Shown one piece after another: positions 47,387 through 60,163 of a DNA stretch of 64,000 nucleotides; position 1 is the stretch's first letter, and the number at the start of each line of letters is the position of its first letter. The stretch covers positions 19,960,875 through 20,024,874 of the forward strand of contig OZ234495.1 in NCBI GenBank assembly GCA_965153455.1, given 5' to 3'. The stretch is from Sphagnum compactum (lineage: Eukaryota; Bryophyta; Sphagnopsida; Sphagnales). Under the pieces are notes generated by a model. It was not told the DNA's origin. It was given only the letters and a program-made list of their open reading frames with translations, and searched no databases. The translations under genes were made by a program, and so were the position numbers.

Positions 47387-49696
47387 TCAAAAGTGCCCCA
47401 AGATCAAAATCGACTGATGTACTGCAACATATGTTGCGACCAATGGCATGTGGAGACTCATATGCCAATATGTGTGCCCTTGCCACATCCTTCACACCCA
47501 CAAGCACGGTATCGATATCTTGATATGTCTTGGTTGTTCCTACAAATTCCAACATGAGATCACACATCTCACCAAGCTTCCCAAATGATTTTGAAACATG
47601 ACTCTTAACATATTACAAAGTTTGCTTCCCCCTAGGGCATTTTTGGTGTCCTACATAGCACTGTCTTTAATGCAGAAGAATTAGAAGGTGCTGTGATTAG
47701 GCAATAATTTGCATTTCTTTGAAAGCAACTAAATTTTGCAATTTAAAAAGCTTGGAACATGGGTATCAAACTAATGTACATGAAGGATTGGAGCTTGTCT
47801 CAAATGTGTAAGAATCACACAAGGCATCACATGTTTTGTAGTTACAAACAAGCTCTCATCAAAATATGATCAGATTTAAAGTATGAGAAAGGTCTATTTT
47901 GACAATTTTAAGTTCATTAAAACCAAGGCCATGATGGGACAAGCCACCTCAAATTTTGAAAGGGTCTCATTCAAAACTTGAAAATATATTTTAATGGGAA
48001 GGTTTACATATACTTCACTTCATCAAATAAACAAAAACATTATAGCAAGGAGACATGTCAAGGAGTCTTGCCATTTAGGTAGTCTCGAATGACCTCAAGG
48101 CCATAGTTTGGGGAGGCTTGCAAGGTAGAACCCAAGGCTGTAACAGGGTGGATGGCCACCATGTTTAACCCTTTCTCATTTACAAAATCCCATGCAGCTT
48201 TTTCTGCAAGTGTCTTGGACAAAACATACCAAATCTACAACAAGCACTTGTTGTTACCATGAACCCTTTGAAATCACAGATAATCCAAATTTCCAAACAC
48301 ACCTTTAAAGATCAAGACTAAGAAGATTTTAGGAAACAAATGCAAACTCCACAATACCTTCAAAGATCAAGACTAAGAGATGTGAACTCCACAATCAATA
48401 CTTTCAAAGATCAAGAATAAGAAGATGTAGGAGACAAAAATCAAACTTCACAATACCTTGAAAGATTAAGACTAAGAAGATATAGGAAGCAAAATGTGAA
48501 CTCCAAAGTACCTTGTTTTCTCTACAAAAGTCTAGATCGCTCCAAAGGCTTTCATCAATACCACCCATGGAATTGCATTTATTAGTGAAGATGATAGCTG
48601 ATGTAGATGATGTCAAACCACCTTCTTCGTTTGTGCTTTTGCACAGGAAGCTAGCACATTCAGAGTTCCATTGACTGCTGGATCAATTACTTCGGCCTGC
48701 CATGTACACAAACTTTCTATACGTTTAGAGGACACAAATCCCCATGATCATCCACCATTTATCTTTCTTTCCATCTTTCCAATATATTGCTTCTTCCACA
48801 ACAATATTTGTTAAATTTCATGGAAGTTAACATTTGCTGCTCTTTTGAGCTAAATCTAAGGGAGGATCAGTGGAATGTTTGGATTATCTTTTATTTTGGA
48901 TCAAAGCAAAATAGAATCTTCCAAAAACATTTGATTTTGCCACAAGTTGCAGCATGAACAACAAGGTGAAAATTTGCAAGGTGAAGAAGAAGGAGAAGAC
49001 CTGGGGGTCGGTGATATCTTTGAAGAGAACTGGAGACGCAGTGTGAAATACCCCATCACAACCTTCCACAACATTATCAAAGGATCCAGGCTCCATTAAC
49101 TCGGCAACAAACAACTTCAGGCGATAACTGGCACCTGGCAACTCAAGCAGATGCTTTGAGTTCTCTGCCCCGTGTACCACATCACAACCACCATCTTGTT
49201 TGTCACTACCCCAATGCAAAAGCCCTTCACTTATTTTCAAAATTGTAACAAGGATATCCCTAGAATAGCAGCAACTCAGTCACACTGTAAACCCATGCAA
49301 ACCAGTTTGACAACAGATGTTGACAACAAATTATTGCAATATAGTTCAAGTGCATTGAGCTGCTGAACTTGCATGTTATAATACATTTGTTGTTGACATT
49401 GTTGCACATCATCGATCAAACCTCAATACATGATCACAACACCCAAAGTACTTAATCGTGGGCATCTCACACTTAATGCACAAACACCCAAAGTACTTAA
49501 TCTCATCTCATCTCATCTCATCTCATGGAAGAAGATGATCGAGTGGAATCAAGATTATTGTACAAGACATATCATTCGTCCCACCTAGGTTGCGAACAGT
49601 GCCTCGAACTGTGTAGCCATGATCGAGAAGTGTCTTCACAATCCAGGAGCCAATGAAGCCTCCTGCTCCAGTCACACAAACCGTCTTGCCTGCCAT
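46362..49696 (-). CDS. CCR-like/phenylacetaldehyde-reductase-like SDR, frame damaged
   Basis: The exons are 49696-49585, 49164-49001, 48696-48512, 48234-48072, 47539-47353 and 46559-46362. They encode an atypical SDR of the CCR/DFR group: NADPH motif VTGAGGFIG (8-16), [32 protein letters not shown], the TSSTSA serine region, LDFCRENK then [10 protein letters not shown] (catalytic Tyr157/Lys161), [13 protein letters not shown], and a C-terminus [10 protein letters not shown] ending GWLA. The WYVLSK motif rather than NWYCYGK argues against a true lignin cinnamoyl-CoA reductase and for an aldehyde reductase. The intended length is about 336 aa, normal for the family. Three faults are visible. 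Exon 3 lacks one T after KKVV, giving an immediate TGA. Intron 4 starts with GC (AATG|GCAAGA). Exon 5 ends GCCAA|GTAAGT, leaving phase 2 against the phase-0 exon 6, as if one G were missing. The gene is either recently dead or carries consensus errors. Confidence 0.88.
48300..48515. repeat. Intronic minisatellite abutting exon 3
   Basis: About four units of the type TTCAAAGATCAAGACTAAGAAG plus ATGTAGGAAACAAA and TGTGAACTCCACAATACC start near 48,303, 48,358, 48,402 and 48,460. The last unit runs up to the donor of reductase exon 3, so each upstream unit carries a donor-like GGTATTG on the gene strand. Confidence 0.8.
49439..49526. repeat. 19-bp direct repeat and (TCTCA)5 microsatellite
   Basis: ACACCCAAAGTACTTAATC occurs at about 49,439 and about 49,485 and is followed by five TCTCA units (49,501-49,526). 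All of it lies in intron 1 of the reductase gene. Confidence 0.85.
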
Positions 49697-49699
49697 TTT

Positions 49700-50430
49700 T
49701 TTGGGTTCTCTTGTAAAATTTGTTGAGTTTGGTGAGTTTTGTTGTTTGCTTGATGAGTCTAGTCTTCTTTGCAGCTTAAACTGATTCTGAGCTTCACTGG
49801 AAACTCCACTGAAATTCCACCTGAATTCCACTGATAATACTATAGCCGAGACTGACTAATGGCTATTATCTGATGTAATTGTCACTCCGGAGAGATTCTG
49901 GCCTATTGTGTCTTGGGAGTAAATTGGGACTCTAGAGCCAATCCTTAAGAGCGCATCTTAGGTGTCCTTTTCTAGCACCCTTTTCAGGCCATGAAAAACT
50001 GGGGAACCTTTTCTACGTGTAGATTCTGCATGTGATTTTTCATAATGTACATTCCGCATGTTTTGTTTTTCTTTTTGACCGAAGATGGTAGAGTATCTTT
50101 CTGTAGAGGTGAAGAGTCTGAAAATAGACCCTTCTGAATTTTCAACCCCATTCCCTCGGGCCATGATCTCAATACCTCTCTTCAAACACTTTGCTGATGC
50201 CGCTTAAGTGATGGCTGCATTGGGTGTCGGCGCTGCTATGGTGCTCAAGCATAGCTTCTGAAGATGTGAGTGATGGCGTTGCAGAGATTGGCCTCTAGCA
50301 TTCCTACATGGTTAGCCCGGTGTTAGGGTACTCAACACTAGAGTCCTTGACACCAAGTGTGAACACACCTTTAGTTTACAAAATTCCCGATGATGTCATA
50401 CAATCCCTTGCATTGTACCAATAATGTACT
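49700..50430 (-). promoter_or_regulatory. Upstream region of the reductase gene
   Basis: The 5' UTR probably starts within 49,700-49,860. A CTATAG-containing segment at about 49,838-49,846 is the only TATA-like candidate. No binding motif can be assigned safely. Confidence 0.3.
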
Positions 50431-50439
50431 AGTACATCA

Positions 50440-51800
50440 CAAACCAATACATACATGATTGGTGCATGTACATCACCTCATCAATCCATCTTTCTTGAAA
50501 GAAACCTACCTTTGGATGAACACAAAGTTATTTTCAAATTGGCATGTGGTAATTCTCAATGGTTGCATTTGTATCTTGCCCTACATAAGGTAGGTTGTGA
50601 TTACCTACGAACCCACATTGTGGTCTTAAGTAGTCATTTTGAGTTCACATACAACCAAAATGCCTCTACAACATGGAGGTTGTTTGCCATTCTTTCCAAT
50701 TCACATTTTGCCCACCCATCCATTTCTTGGTCATATGGATATTCTATGTTGTACATAAATTTTCCCAAGGATTTTAATGTAGTTGCACGAATGGACCCAT
50801 TTTTTATTTTAATGCACGTTTGGTTTAATCGAGCTCGATGAACATGCCATAAGCACACAATTTTTTTTTGTTTGAGGCCACACCTCCTTAGGTTACATGC
50901 AATGGTGGAGTGAATTAATACCTTTCATTTTCCCACAAATAAGCAATTACAACATGGACCCAAATGTATTATTAATATATTGTAATCAAGTCACTTCTTT
51001 ACCTCAAGCTATCTATTTATGCCCTTGCATCATCCATAATGAAGGCATTCGAATGCCAATCGCTTTTGAAAACCAACAAGTTCTTCTTTAATGCATCCAT
51101 CCAAGGGGCTAGGTCATGTTGTTTGTAACTTGATGTGATTATGTATGCCACAAAGAACCCATTGTATCATTCATCAAACACCACCATTGTGTACAAATGG
51201 AATTATAACATGCAAAGTGGTAGTTACAACAAATTCAACACATAAATCATGTTTTTTTTCAGTATAACATGCTTCTATACCTTCTTATCATTTGTTCCAA
51301 CTGTGGCATCAATAGAGACACCACTCTCATGGCCATGTCATAACATCATCTCCTTTTGCCATTAAGTTTATATCACAATGGTGAAAGGCATATTACTATT
51401 TTGAAGGCTAACTACCTTCAACCTACCCACCAATCTCCTAGCAAAAAAAGACTTTGTTTTTGTTTTCATCCAAAACATTCACATGTTTTGTGCACCATTT
51501 TCATGCTTCTAGCTTGTAGGTCTCTTTTGCTAGTTTGCCTGCCAAGTTACAAATGTCCTATTCATTCAAGATTAATTTTTTTTACAATTCATTGTTGTTT
51601 TCCATGATCTCTTTCACTCGAACTTTGTGTTTATCCATCGCTTGATAAATGGAAAATCCCAATCTAAGGTGTTCTGACACAAAAGCTTTGTGTCTTCTCA
51701 TACATGCCCAAAAAAGGCTAACCATAGCCCACCTTTCACACATCCATGGACAACAAGGCCAACTTTGTTCACATGTTGGAACATGCATAATAAATTTTGC
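50440..51800 (-). pseudogene. Degenerate MULE/SWIM-type transposase-like relic
   Basis: Minus-strand blocks in order: WACMRRHKAFVSEHLRLGF and MDKHKVRVKEIMENNNEL (~51,700-51,590), GVSIDATVGTNDKK (~51,330-51,290), WMDALKKNLLVFKSDWHSNA then FIMDDARA (~51,100-51,020), CLWHVHRARLNQTCIKIKNG (~50,850), ATTLKSLGKFMYN, ELERMANNLHVVEAFWLYVN, and NATIENYHANLKITLCSSKG (~50,510). I recognise the order DAT..., DDA..., CLWH/VRRAW, SLGKFMYN, ESYHANLK as MULE-like, SWIM-associated transposase proteins. The putative catalytic Asp (SIDAT) is visible, but stops and frameshifts break every block. No terminal repeats were found. Confidence 0.6.
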
Positions 51801-51809
51801 TAATGGTTG

Positions 51810-54800
51810 GATGTAAGTAAAATTGCTTCAAAGTGAAAGAACATCCTTTCTTTTGCAATCACTTCATTTTTTCATGGAAACTTAAGGCCGCTTGTGCCCC
51901 ATGTTAATACCCTCATGCTTCTATTTTCCCCCTTGGACTTCCTTAAGGTTATATTTGGCATGGGTCCATGCATGTTCCCCAAAAAATCAATGGGTCCATA
52001 CAATGATACTTGAATGGTGTCATCAAAGTTGGCAAAGGCCCAAAGGTTAACTACATATTATGTATATGCGTGTTCACACGACCTAGTATAACCGACAGTC
52101 TATTTTTTCAACACTTTCCATTTTGCATGTGACATTGGCAAATATTATTCACTACCCTACATAACATGTTGTGCACATTAGTTTAGATGATAATGCCCAC
52201 TTGAAATTGATGAAAATGAAATTGAATTGTAACCAAATGGATCGGGCTAACATGTTTTTGTGTAGATTATGTACCAATACCATGATCACTAGGAAAATTG
52301 AAATATTTACTTCTTGTTTTTGCAATAAATGTTAGATTTTGGATTTCTCAAGAATTCATTCTTTCAATAGTCTTTCCTAATGAATTTACATTGCACATCC
52401 CCTTTATTTTTTTCTTTGGACAAAAAATCTGGAATTCTAACCCATGGGACACGAACCACATACACCTTTTTTCACACTGTTTTTGTTTCCATGTTATGTT
52501 CTGGGGTTTACCGCAATTCAATCCACCAAAAGATATCCCTGGAACTAAAAGGACCTGATGGTGGCTACTAAACTAAGGCCATAATTGCTTCCATTGCAAT
52601 AATGTTTTGGTTTTTGTGTGAACAATTACAATCCACCACCCACATTACACTACATCTTCCTTTGCCCAATCCCATCTTTTCCATTTGCAATATACCTTCC
52701 CAATTTTTTAAAAGAACCACACCTCATATTTTTACTTACATTGCACATATCTTGAACTAGTACACATTACCCTAAAAACCTAACATGACAAGTTCTCTAA
52801 TTATACATGAGCTGATATATTACAATGATGAACTTATCATACATAAAACATACCTTAAATATGCATAATGTTATCTAGATGATGTTTTCATAATTGAAAC
52901 ACATTAGTCCCTATTATTGTTTCCATTGTCTCCATTTTTTGGCCCATATTCTAAGTGTTTCACCATCTTTATATGTTCATGTCCTTGCAATCCAATTCAT
53001 ATTCTATTGATGCAATATTTGTAGGCCATATAATTATTGTCAATGCACAACCATACTAGCACACACTTTAAAATATAATACCTAACATAACAAAATATGA
53101 AGTTGCACCATCCAAAAATGGATTCAAGCTACCTCCCCATAATCTAGCTTTGGCTAAGAAAAATAAAATGGTTGGGCAAACATCATGCATACCTTTGCAT
53201 TAAAAAAACCATAGTACTAACTTTCCAAAGTGAAATTTCATCAACACATCAATTGCAAGATACATTCTTTTCACTTGATTTGATAATTATTTGAAAGAAC
53301 TTGCTCGAAAGGGCAACAATCCAAAGCACAAATCAATTGAGACACAACAAACAAGGAACCTCAAATTTAGCTAAAAATTTCAATTGCTATTACTACACAA
53401 TGATAAAAAATTATGGGCTCAAAGATCTAACAAATCATCATCATAACTACATATCCCCTAATTTTTCTTATTTTCTTGTTACACATTGTATCTGGTAGGT
53501 AATGAGAACTTTAAACTACCTAGACAACAATTGTGGTGGCAATCACATACTGTTACGACATCACATGATACAAAATTGCATACTTTTAATTTTCCATGTT
53601 TTGCCACCATAACATGCTAGACAACATGCACAAAGGGTATCATAACATGAGAACAAAAATGTTTGGGAAAATGACATCATTGGGGAAGTAATGAAAACAC
53701 ATTTATTTTTATTAGATTTTGCAAGAGAGTCCCATTTGTTGTGAGCTAATTTTGGTAAATGATTATACGTTCTTAGGGATGGAAATTTTCCCACAAGGAC
53801 ATTGTAACTTGGACTCACATTTACTACCAAGTTCTAGCTATGGGTCCTATTACAAATAGGGCATTATCTCAAAGATAGGTAAATCACATCAACAATTGTG
53901 TTTGGGAGACTATGAAGCACATAGGTGTTTCATTGGAGGCTAAAAACGATGATTTCAACAATAACATGTTCTACACTCCTCCTAGCTATCCCTTGGAGCC
54001 CATTTATGTAGAATTGGAAGCTCGCATGGTTGTCGATCATGGCAAAAGGCTTCATGCATTTTGTTGGATTATCATTTGAAGATTTGTGATCAAGTTCTAT
54101 ATCCTCTTTCTAGGTTGTGTTGTCCACCTTGAATCACGTTGAAATATGTGGAAAAAGATCAAAATAGACAATCTTGCAACACATTACAACACATCTGCAA
54201 TTGCGTCATCATCCATGTAGGTGTTCACTATTTATGAATATATTGCAATAGGGCTTTCCTTGGAAGGTTTTCGAGCTCGTTAATGGATAGGGTAAAAAAA
54301 CTATAAGAAAGCCCATCAATTGTTTTTTGTCCATGCTAAAACCTTTTGAAATTAATAATGGGTTGAACCATGCTCAATGCTTAATGGTCATTACTTCATT
54401 CGACTATTTTTGTGCCCCACAAAAGTCAATCATAAGTAGACTCATTATGTTGTTTTGGGGTCGTTTTGAAAAAAATAATCATAGTTTTGAGGGTAAATGA
54501 CAACATTGTTGTCAATTGTGAAGTGAAATGTGGCTATGAGCTTAATTTGAGGCTTGGTTTGGATGCTTGCCTTTGCAGATTGAGCCAATGGATTTGTTTG
54601 ATGCAAACAATCACCCCAATTATGTTCAAAGTTGAACCTCAAAAAAGGTATGTAGAAATGTAAAAATGTAGGATGTGGCTTGTTGGCCACAATTTGGGCT
54701 ATTGTTTTGGTCAAATGCATATTATGCACCACTTTTGCTACATTTTTCTTACAACCTTTACGACTAGGTGTTGTCCATTTGATGCATGTGGATGCTTGTA

Positions 54801-57580
54801 ATTGATGATTATAGGCCATTAAATGGACCAATATAAACATTACTTACCTAAAGTTGGAACATCTAGTTATTCATGGTTGGATATAGTTGGGTCTAAAAAT
54901 GGTTATAAGGAATAGATCAAACACATTCCAACCTCAAATATAAACTTGGAGAACCATTGGTGGGGTCACAAGTCAAATGCATGGGAAAATTATAAAATTG
55001 TAAGAAATATTAAGTTTTCAAACATTTGGTCTTACTTTCAAGGAACAATTTTGAATTACACATTATTCTATTATTTATCACAAACCATACACTATCAACA
55101 AAGGAGTAAATGTGGGATTCTGGCCAAATGTTAACCATGAATATTTATCCAAAAATGAGGTACATAAGAAATCATTATAATTATCAAATGATTGATAAGT
55201 TCAAATTTACTAAAAGTTCTTCCATCCAAACACTTTAGACTTTAATAAATTGTATGGAATCACAATTGCAAGCTATGCAATTGTTACTTTAGTTCTTCAA
55301 TAATGAGTATGCAAGTCATGGGAGACGACGACAGAGAAGGAAAAGAAAGATAAGACTCTAATGAAAAGAGAAACAAAATAGTGGTCCTTAACAAATAAAG
55401 ACTTGTAGATGATTTACAGTGCAGGTATACACTAGAAAATAGTGGAAGTGTAAGAATATTATATGTAGATTCATATGAATATAATATGTAGTGGTCCAAT
55501 GTATAGAGAAAAAACCTTTTTGGTACCTATGAAGAGCTATATAAGAAGGTTCTTCCTACTACTTAAACCAAACCTTATCTTATTCAATAAAACATTCCTC
55601 TTTTTATTAATCGTTTTAAAGCATGAGTAAATCTAACAGTTTTTTTGTCGAAGATTTCTATGCCATCCACAAATGCCCTAGTAAAACATTGCTCGATATA
55701 AGAATGTGATATAAGAATTTCACAACCATGGATTCAACACAAAGCAAAAAGCTTACATAAACATTAGTCTTGAGCTTGAAAGTTGCAAGTTTTGCACTCT
55801 AACTCCACACCCTTTGTCAAAATTGCTTGCAATAATTCAACAATCACCTTAAAATTTTTGATGTGTATGACTCTCCTAAAAGTTTAGCCAAATTAGGAAC
55901 CACAAGCCAAATTATTTATGTGCAATAAACCTATTGATGATTGTGTGAAGCTTATATAGTAATGGCAATGGAGATGGTACACAAGTGAGGAATTGTTATG
56001 TTACATTAGGGTTTAGGTTGCAAGACTATGGGCTTTGCTTTGTGATTGTCTCGGTGCATGGGAATAGGGTTTGAAAGGACTCCAAAATACGTGATGGGCT
56101 CATGATGAAATGGTGGGACATGTGATGGATGGTTCATAGTCTTCATCCTATGAATGTCATGGCAAGGGGTTGCGTGTTATGCGAGATAGATTCGTAATGT
56201 GCCTACATGACAATTACAAAAAGGAGGATCATGAGTTACACGAGTGGACACATTTTGTTGATGCCATACAATGTTGGCAATACTTTTGTACCAGATGCAA
56301 TCAATATGTTTGGCGTGTTTAATATTTTTCGTACTAGTGCTGTGTTTTCCTTACTTTGCAGATATCTTTAAATTTTTTTTTAAATTATAAAAAAATTAAA
56401 ATTAAATAAATTAAAAAAACCCATCTTTGTACTTGAATATCTCCCCAGGAAGAACTTACCAGTTCAAATTTCAGGGGTCTACAAAAGCTTTTACTTGGGG
56501 TAAAAAAACGAGCTAGCTTACCTTTTTGTAAGAGGCTAGGGTGAACCAGCTACCCACTTTGATACTCGGTACCATCACATTTTGGAGTGAGACTTCTTAG
56601 TGGCCATAGTAAAAGCTCAAATAATGTTAGATTTGAACTCAAAGACCATGCTTTAGAGCAAGCATGGAATATTTGTAGTATTTTAAAACTAATGTAAATG
56701 AATTTTGAGATTTTTACCATGGTACCAATGTGGGTGGTGCTCGTTCACCCGAGGCTTTATTAAGATTCCTGAAATTAAAAAAGTTCTTTACCATGGAGAA
56801 GGAATCCCTTTTTGTTGGCTTTGCCTTGTAAGGCAAGGATATTGTGTTGAGAATCATTATAGAGTATAATATAGTAGCTTCAAGGCATTTTGCCCCTAAG
56901 AAACTAGGTGAGATTATTCATCCTAATTTGGTTGTAAGAAATTCACATTCATCTTTCAACAATTTGTTTTCTATGCCACCTTCTCAAATGTGCACCCAGC
57001 CCCAAGTGATTTTGTCACCCATCCATCATCCACAATAAGATATGAAATTATTCTTTTGAAAAATAGTTATGGTTTTCCCATCATATGCAAAAATTTATGT
57101 AAATTCTTTCAAAAAAATGTGACAATGTGATTGAATACATTCAAATACACATGTCAATGACTAGTTTTTTTTTTTTTTTTGGGTTTAAAATTTTGCACAA
57201 ATGTGAAAAATAAATATGAAAAGGGAATATTTGATCACTTTTTTTTTTTGGGAGAAAACATTCATTAGATTTGCAAAAAAATTGAAAATAATTTTGGAAC
57301 ATTTCCTTATTGGTTTTGGTTTGGTAACAATTTTTTTAGAATGTTTAAATAGGTTCCTAGAACAGGCCATCATTTGATGAGATCCCTTTTACCTTTCTCA
57401 TAACCAATGTGATGTTAAAAAATGAGAAAAAATTCATGAATTTTTTTCTTTTACAACAACAACAACAACAACATGATGATGTACATTAAAATAGATTTAT
57501 GTTTTATTTTTATTTTTTTTCGAGCTATGACCAATTTAGCATACAATATCGATTGTTGGTACTAAATCAATGGCAGGGCC
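51810..57580. other. AT-rich, repeat-like, no supported gene
   Basis: There are many short frames but none with family motifs or splice context. A 131-codon minus-strand frame at 54,840-54,445 has no recognised domain. A (CAA)n microsatellite lies at 57,453-57,472. Long T-runs occur at 57,165-57,250. Confidence 0.5.
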
Positions 57581-57599
57581 ACTGTGTATAACACAACTT

Positions 57600-58176
57600 G
57601 TTCTTCCTGGATTTCTGGGCTCAGCCTCAAACTATGGAAAATATTAAATCGGCCTAAACCCTAAACCCTAAACCCTACTGCCCTCAACAAGGCCCTCAAA
57701 TTGAAGAAGAACCTCAAAGCCGTTCCTTACCCTATACAGAAGGGTTTAGGGTTACTTAGCCATCTTTGGCCAAATAATCATCCTCAATATACAATGTGAA
57801 AAGATTTCCCGTTCTTTGTACACTGTAAAGATGCTTGAAGAGGACACCGAAGAAGAAGTGGTTGCCAATTCAGAAGTTGGCTCCCAACTGCTTCAAAGAA
57901 GCAAAGCTTATACTGAAGGCCGGAATCTCTCCTGAGTGACAATTACGGCAGATCGCGACCATTATTGATCAGTCTCTGGCTAGAATTTTTTCTGTGGAAT
58001 TCTTGCACTCAGAAACAATTGAGCTGCAAAAGAAGAATACACACTCTACAAGAGAATCAAATCTCTGATCATCACATTTTGCATCCCTACCCAATTTGGT
58101 TTGCCCACACAAAAATCGCTCAATTTGGTTAAGGAATGAGCAAACTATTGGAAATTGTCTGATGATGATAAGTACC
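57600..58176 (+). other. Gene-like fragment with telo-box motifs
   Basis: A GC-richer island. CCTAAACCCTAAACCCTAAACCCT lies at 57,653-57,676 (three and a half CCCTAAA units), and the opposite-strand form AGGGTTTAGGGTT lies at 57,741-57,753. Telo-boxes are known in plant promoters and 5' UTRs of translation-related genes. Short open pieces follow (NKALKLKKNLKAVPYPIQKG; KKKWLPIQKLAPNCFKEAKL), but I recognise no protein. It ends abruptly where the inverted duplication begins. Confidence 0.4.
57653..57676. repeat. Interstitial telomere-type repeat (CCCTAAA)n
   Basis: Three and a half tandem plant telomere units, with an inverted two-unit copy 65 bp downstream (57,741-57,753). Confidence 0.9.
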
Positions 58177-60000
58177 CCAAGATGTATCCTACATACCCCA
58201 TTTGTGCCAAGTAAGTTGTGTAGGCAGAGTTAAACAAATAATTTTGTTTTATATTATGAAGTCATTCCTCCTTAGGGTTGTCATTTAACTTGACCTTAAA
58301 ATTTACACTGGTTTTTTTAATGTACCTAAAAAACACATTATCTAATGTAAAAGGACAACAAGTTTTACAAAAACATAATTGTAACTTGTAAACATTTTCA
58401 AAAAGTTTCATGTTTTTTTTTTCTTGTGATACATTGCAGGTATCCAACGAATACCCACCAAGTATCATGGAAGATTGTTTTTAAAAAATATGACCATGGT
58501 TTTTACATCATGTAAAGCCTTTGGGGGTGGGCTTTACAAGAATTGAGTATGCACTTCGCTCCACTTCACGAGGCCCTTATTACCATAAAGCCCACCCCCT
58601 TGTACATTAATAGTTTTAATATAGTCGACGAAGAAGGAGATGACCAAACGGAAGGCTTCTCCTATAAGTTATTATTTTCTCTTATCATTGAAGAAGGAAC
58701 ACCCAAATATTATTTGAAACCAAACTTAAGGATGAAGGTCATGAATCAAAATAGCCACACCCAATTGCATTTTTTTTGCAAAAGTCTTTTCACTAGTAAA
58801 ATTCAAGTTCTATGTAATCATGTTTTAAACAATTAGTGGTTTTCAACAATTGAAATAACAACTATGAACCATATTTACAAATATCTAACTTATGTGGCAA
58901 TATGTGTAGTTGTAATTTAATGGTTAATATTACTAATGGATTAATGGAATGGATGTTTAACATAATGTGGGCATGTATTCAATTTTGTGTATAATCAAGC
59001 TAAATATGTACAATTGTTAAAGTGACTAATTAACAACAATAACTATGACATGATGTAACATATAACATTAGGAGTTAGTGTTTAACGCAACCACCTACTA
59101 AACAAACTGTAATATTATTTAAGATATGATGTGCAAAGTTAATGTCCATCACTTGACATTTAACATGTGTAATTTTGCCACATGGTGTAAATATGTAATC
59201 AAATTAACATAATTATAGTCATAATCTAGTTGTATATTGTGGGATATATTGAAAATGTAGTTAATAATTAACATCATACATCATAAATTTTAATTTAACA
59301 TACATTCATAAATTTTTTGTATAGGTCATTTTGTGATGGCAACAGTCATGTATGGATTACTAAAAAACATATACAACGTTCAAGTGGAATCATTTTTGAG
59401 GGATTTATAAAAATATTATATTTTAGTTCATTATTTTTATAAATGGCATGCATACATGTATAAAGGTTTAATCAATGATGATTTAATTTAATTTTAAAAT
59501 CAAATCATGTGATATTTATGTGTATGTTTATAGTTTAAAAGTTTATGATGAAATTTTTAAAATAAATATTCTAAATTGATGTAATATATTTAGATCTGAA
59601 AATTATAGTTTTTATAGACTTATGGAATTAAAAATATGGGTTAATTTTAATTCAGAATTTTTAATTTAATTTTAATTCATGGCCCCAAAAAAATCAATTT
59701 AGCTTGATTATTTAAAAAACATTTGAATGCATGAACCAAATAGAATATTAAAATATTAAATATTAAATTGACTTACAAATTATGAATTATATCTAGTTTA
59801 TAATTGAAATCAAAATTTTAAAACATTAAATTTGAATATTGAATTAAAAATATTTATTTAAATAAATTATAATTATGTAATTAAATTTAAAAATAAATTT
59901 CATTACATAATTAAATAATGATATGATAATGCATAAAATCTGAAATATACATGTTTATATTTATGCGATGACATAATATATCACAAGTTGAAGTATTGGT

Positions 60001-60051
60001 TGGATGGTTAAAGAGTTGGTTTGTGGCCATGGAGATGAAAGTTCAACTCCC
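60001..60051 (+). repeat. tRNA-derived SINE head (A and B boxes)
   Basis: TGGTTAAAGAGTTGG (60,005-60,019; A box) and AGTTCAACTCC (60,040-60,050; B box) have the spacing of a tRNA promoter. The intervening TTTGTGGCCATGGAGATGA resembles plant SINE heads. It lacks a foldable anticodon arm. Confidence 0.5.
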
Positions 60052-60071
60052 TTTAATGACATTATAAACTT

Positions 60072-60163
60072 GGTTTTAAATGACTACAACATGACTACAT
60101 ATGTCGTAAATGACTATACCATGACTACATGTGTTTTAAATAACTATAAAATGACTACATACT
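60072..60163. repeat. 30-bp tandem repeat, three copies
   Basis: TTTTAAATGACTACAACATG plus ACTACATATG repeats three times with period exactly 30. Since 30 is divisible by three, a spurious repetitive open frame runs through it. Confidence 0.9.

Noticed and set aside
46362-49696. Naming the gene a true lignin cinnamoyl-CoA reductase
   Set aside because: The catalytic block is WYVLSK, not NWYCYGK; CCR-like/phenylacetaldehyde-reductase-like fits better.
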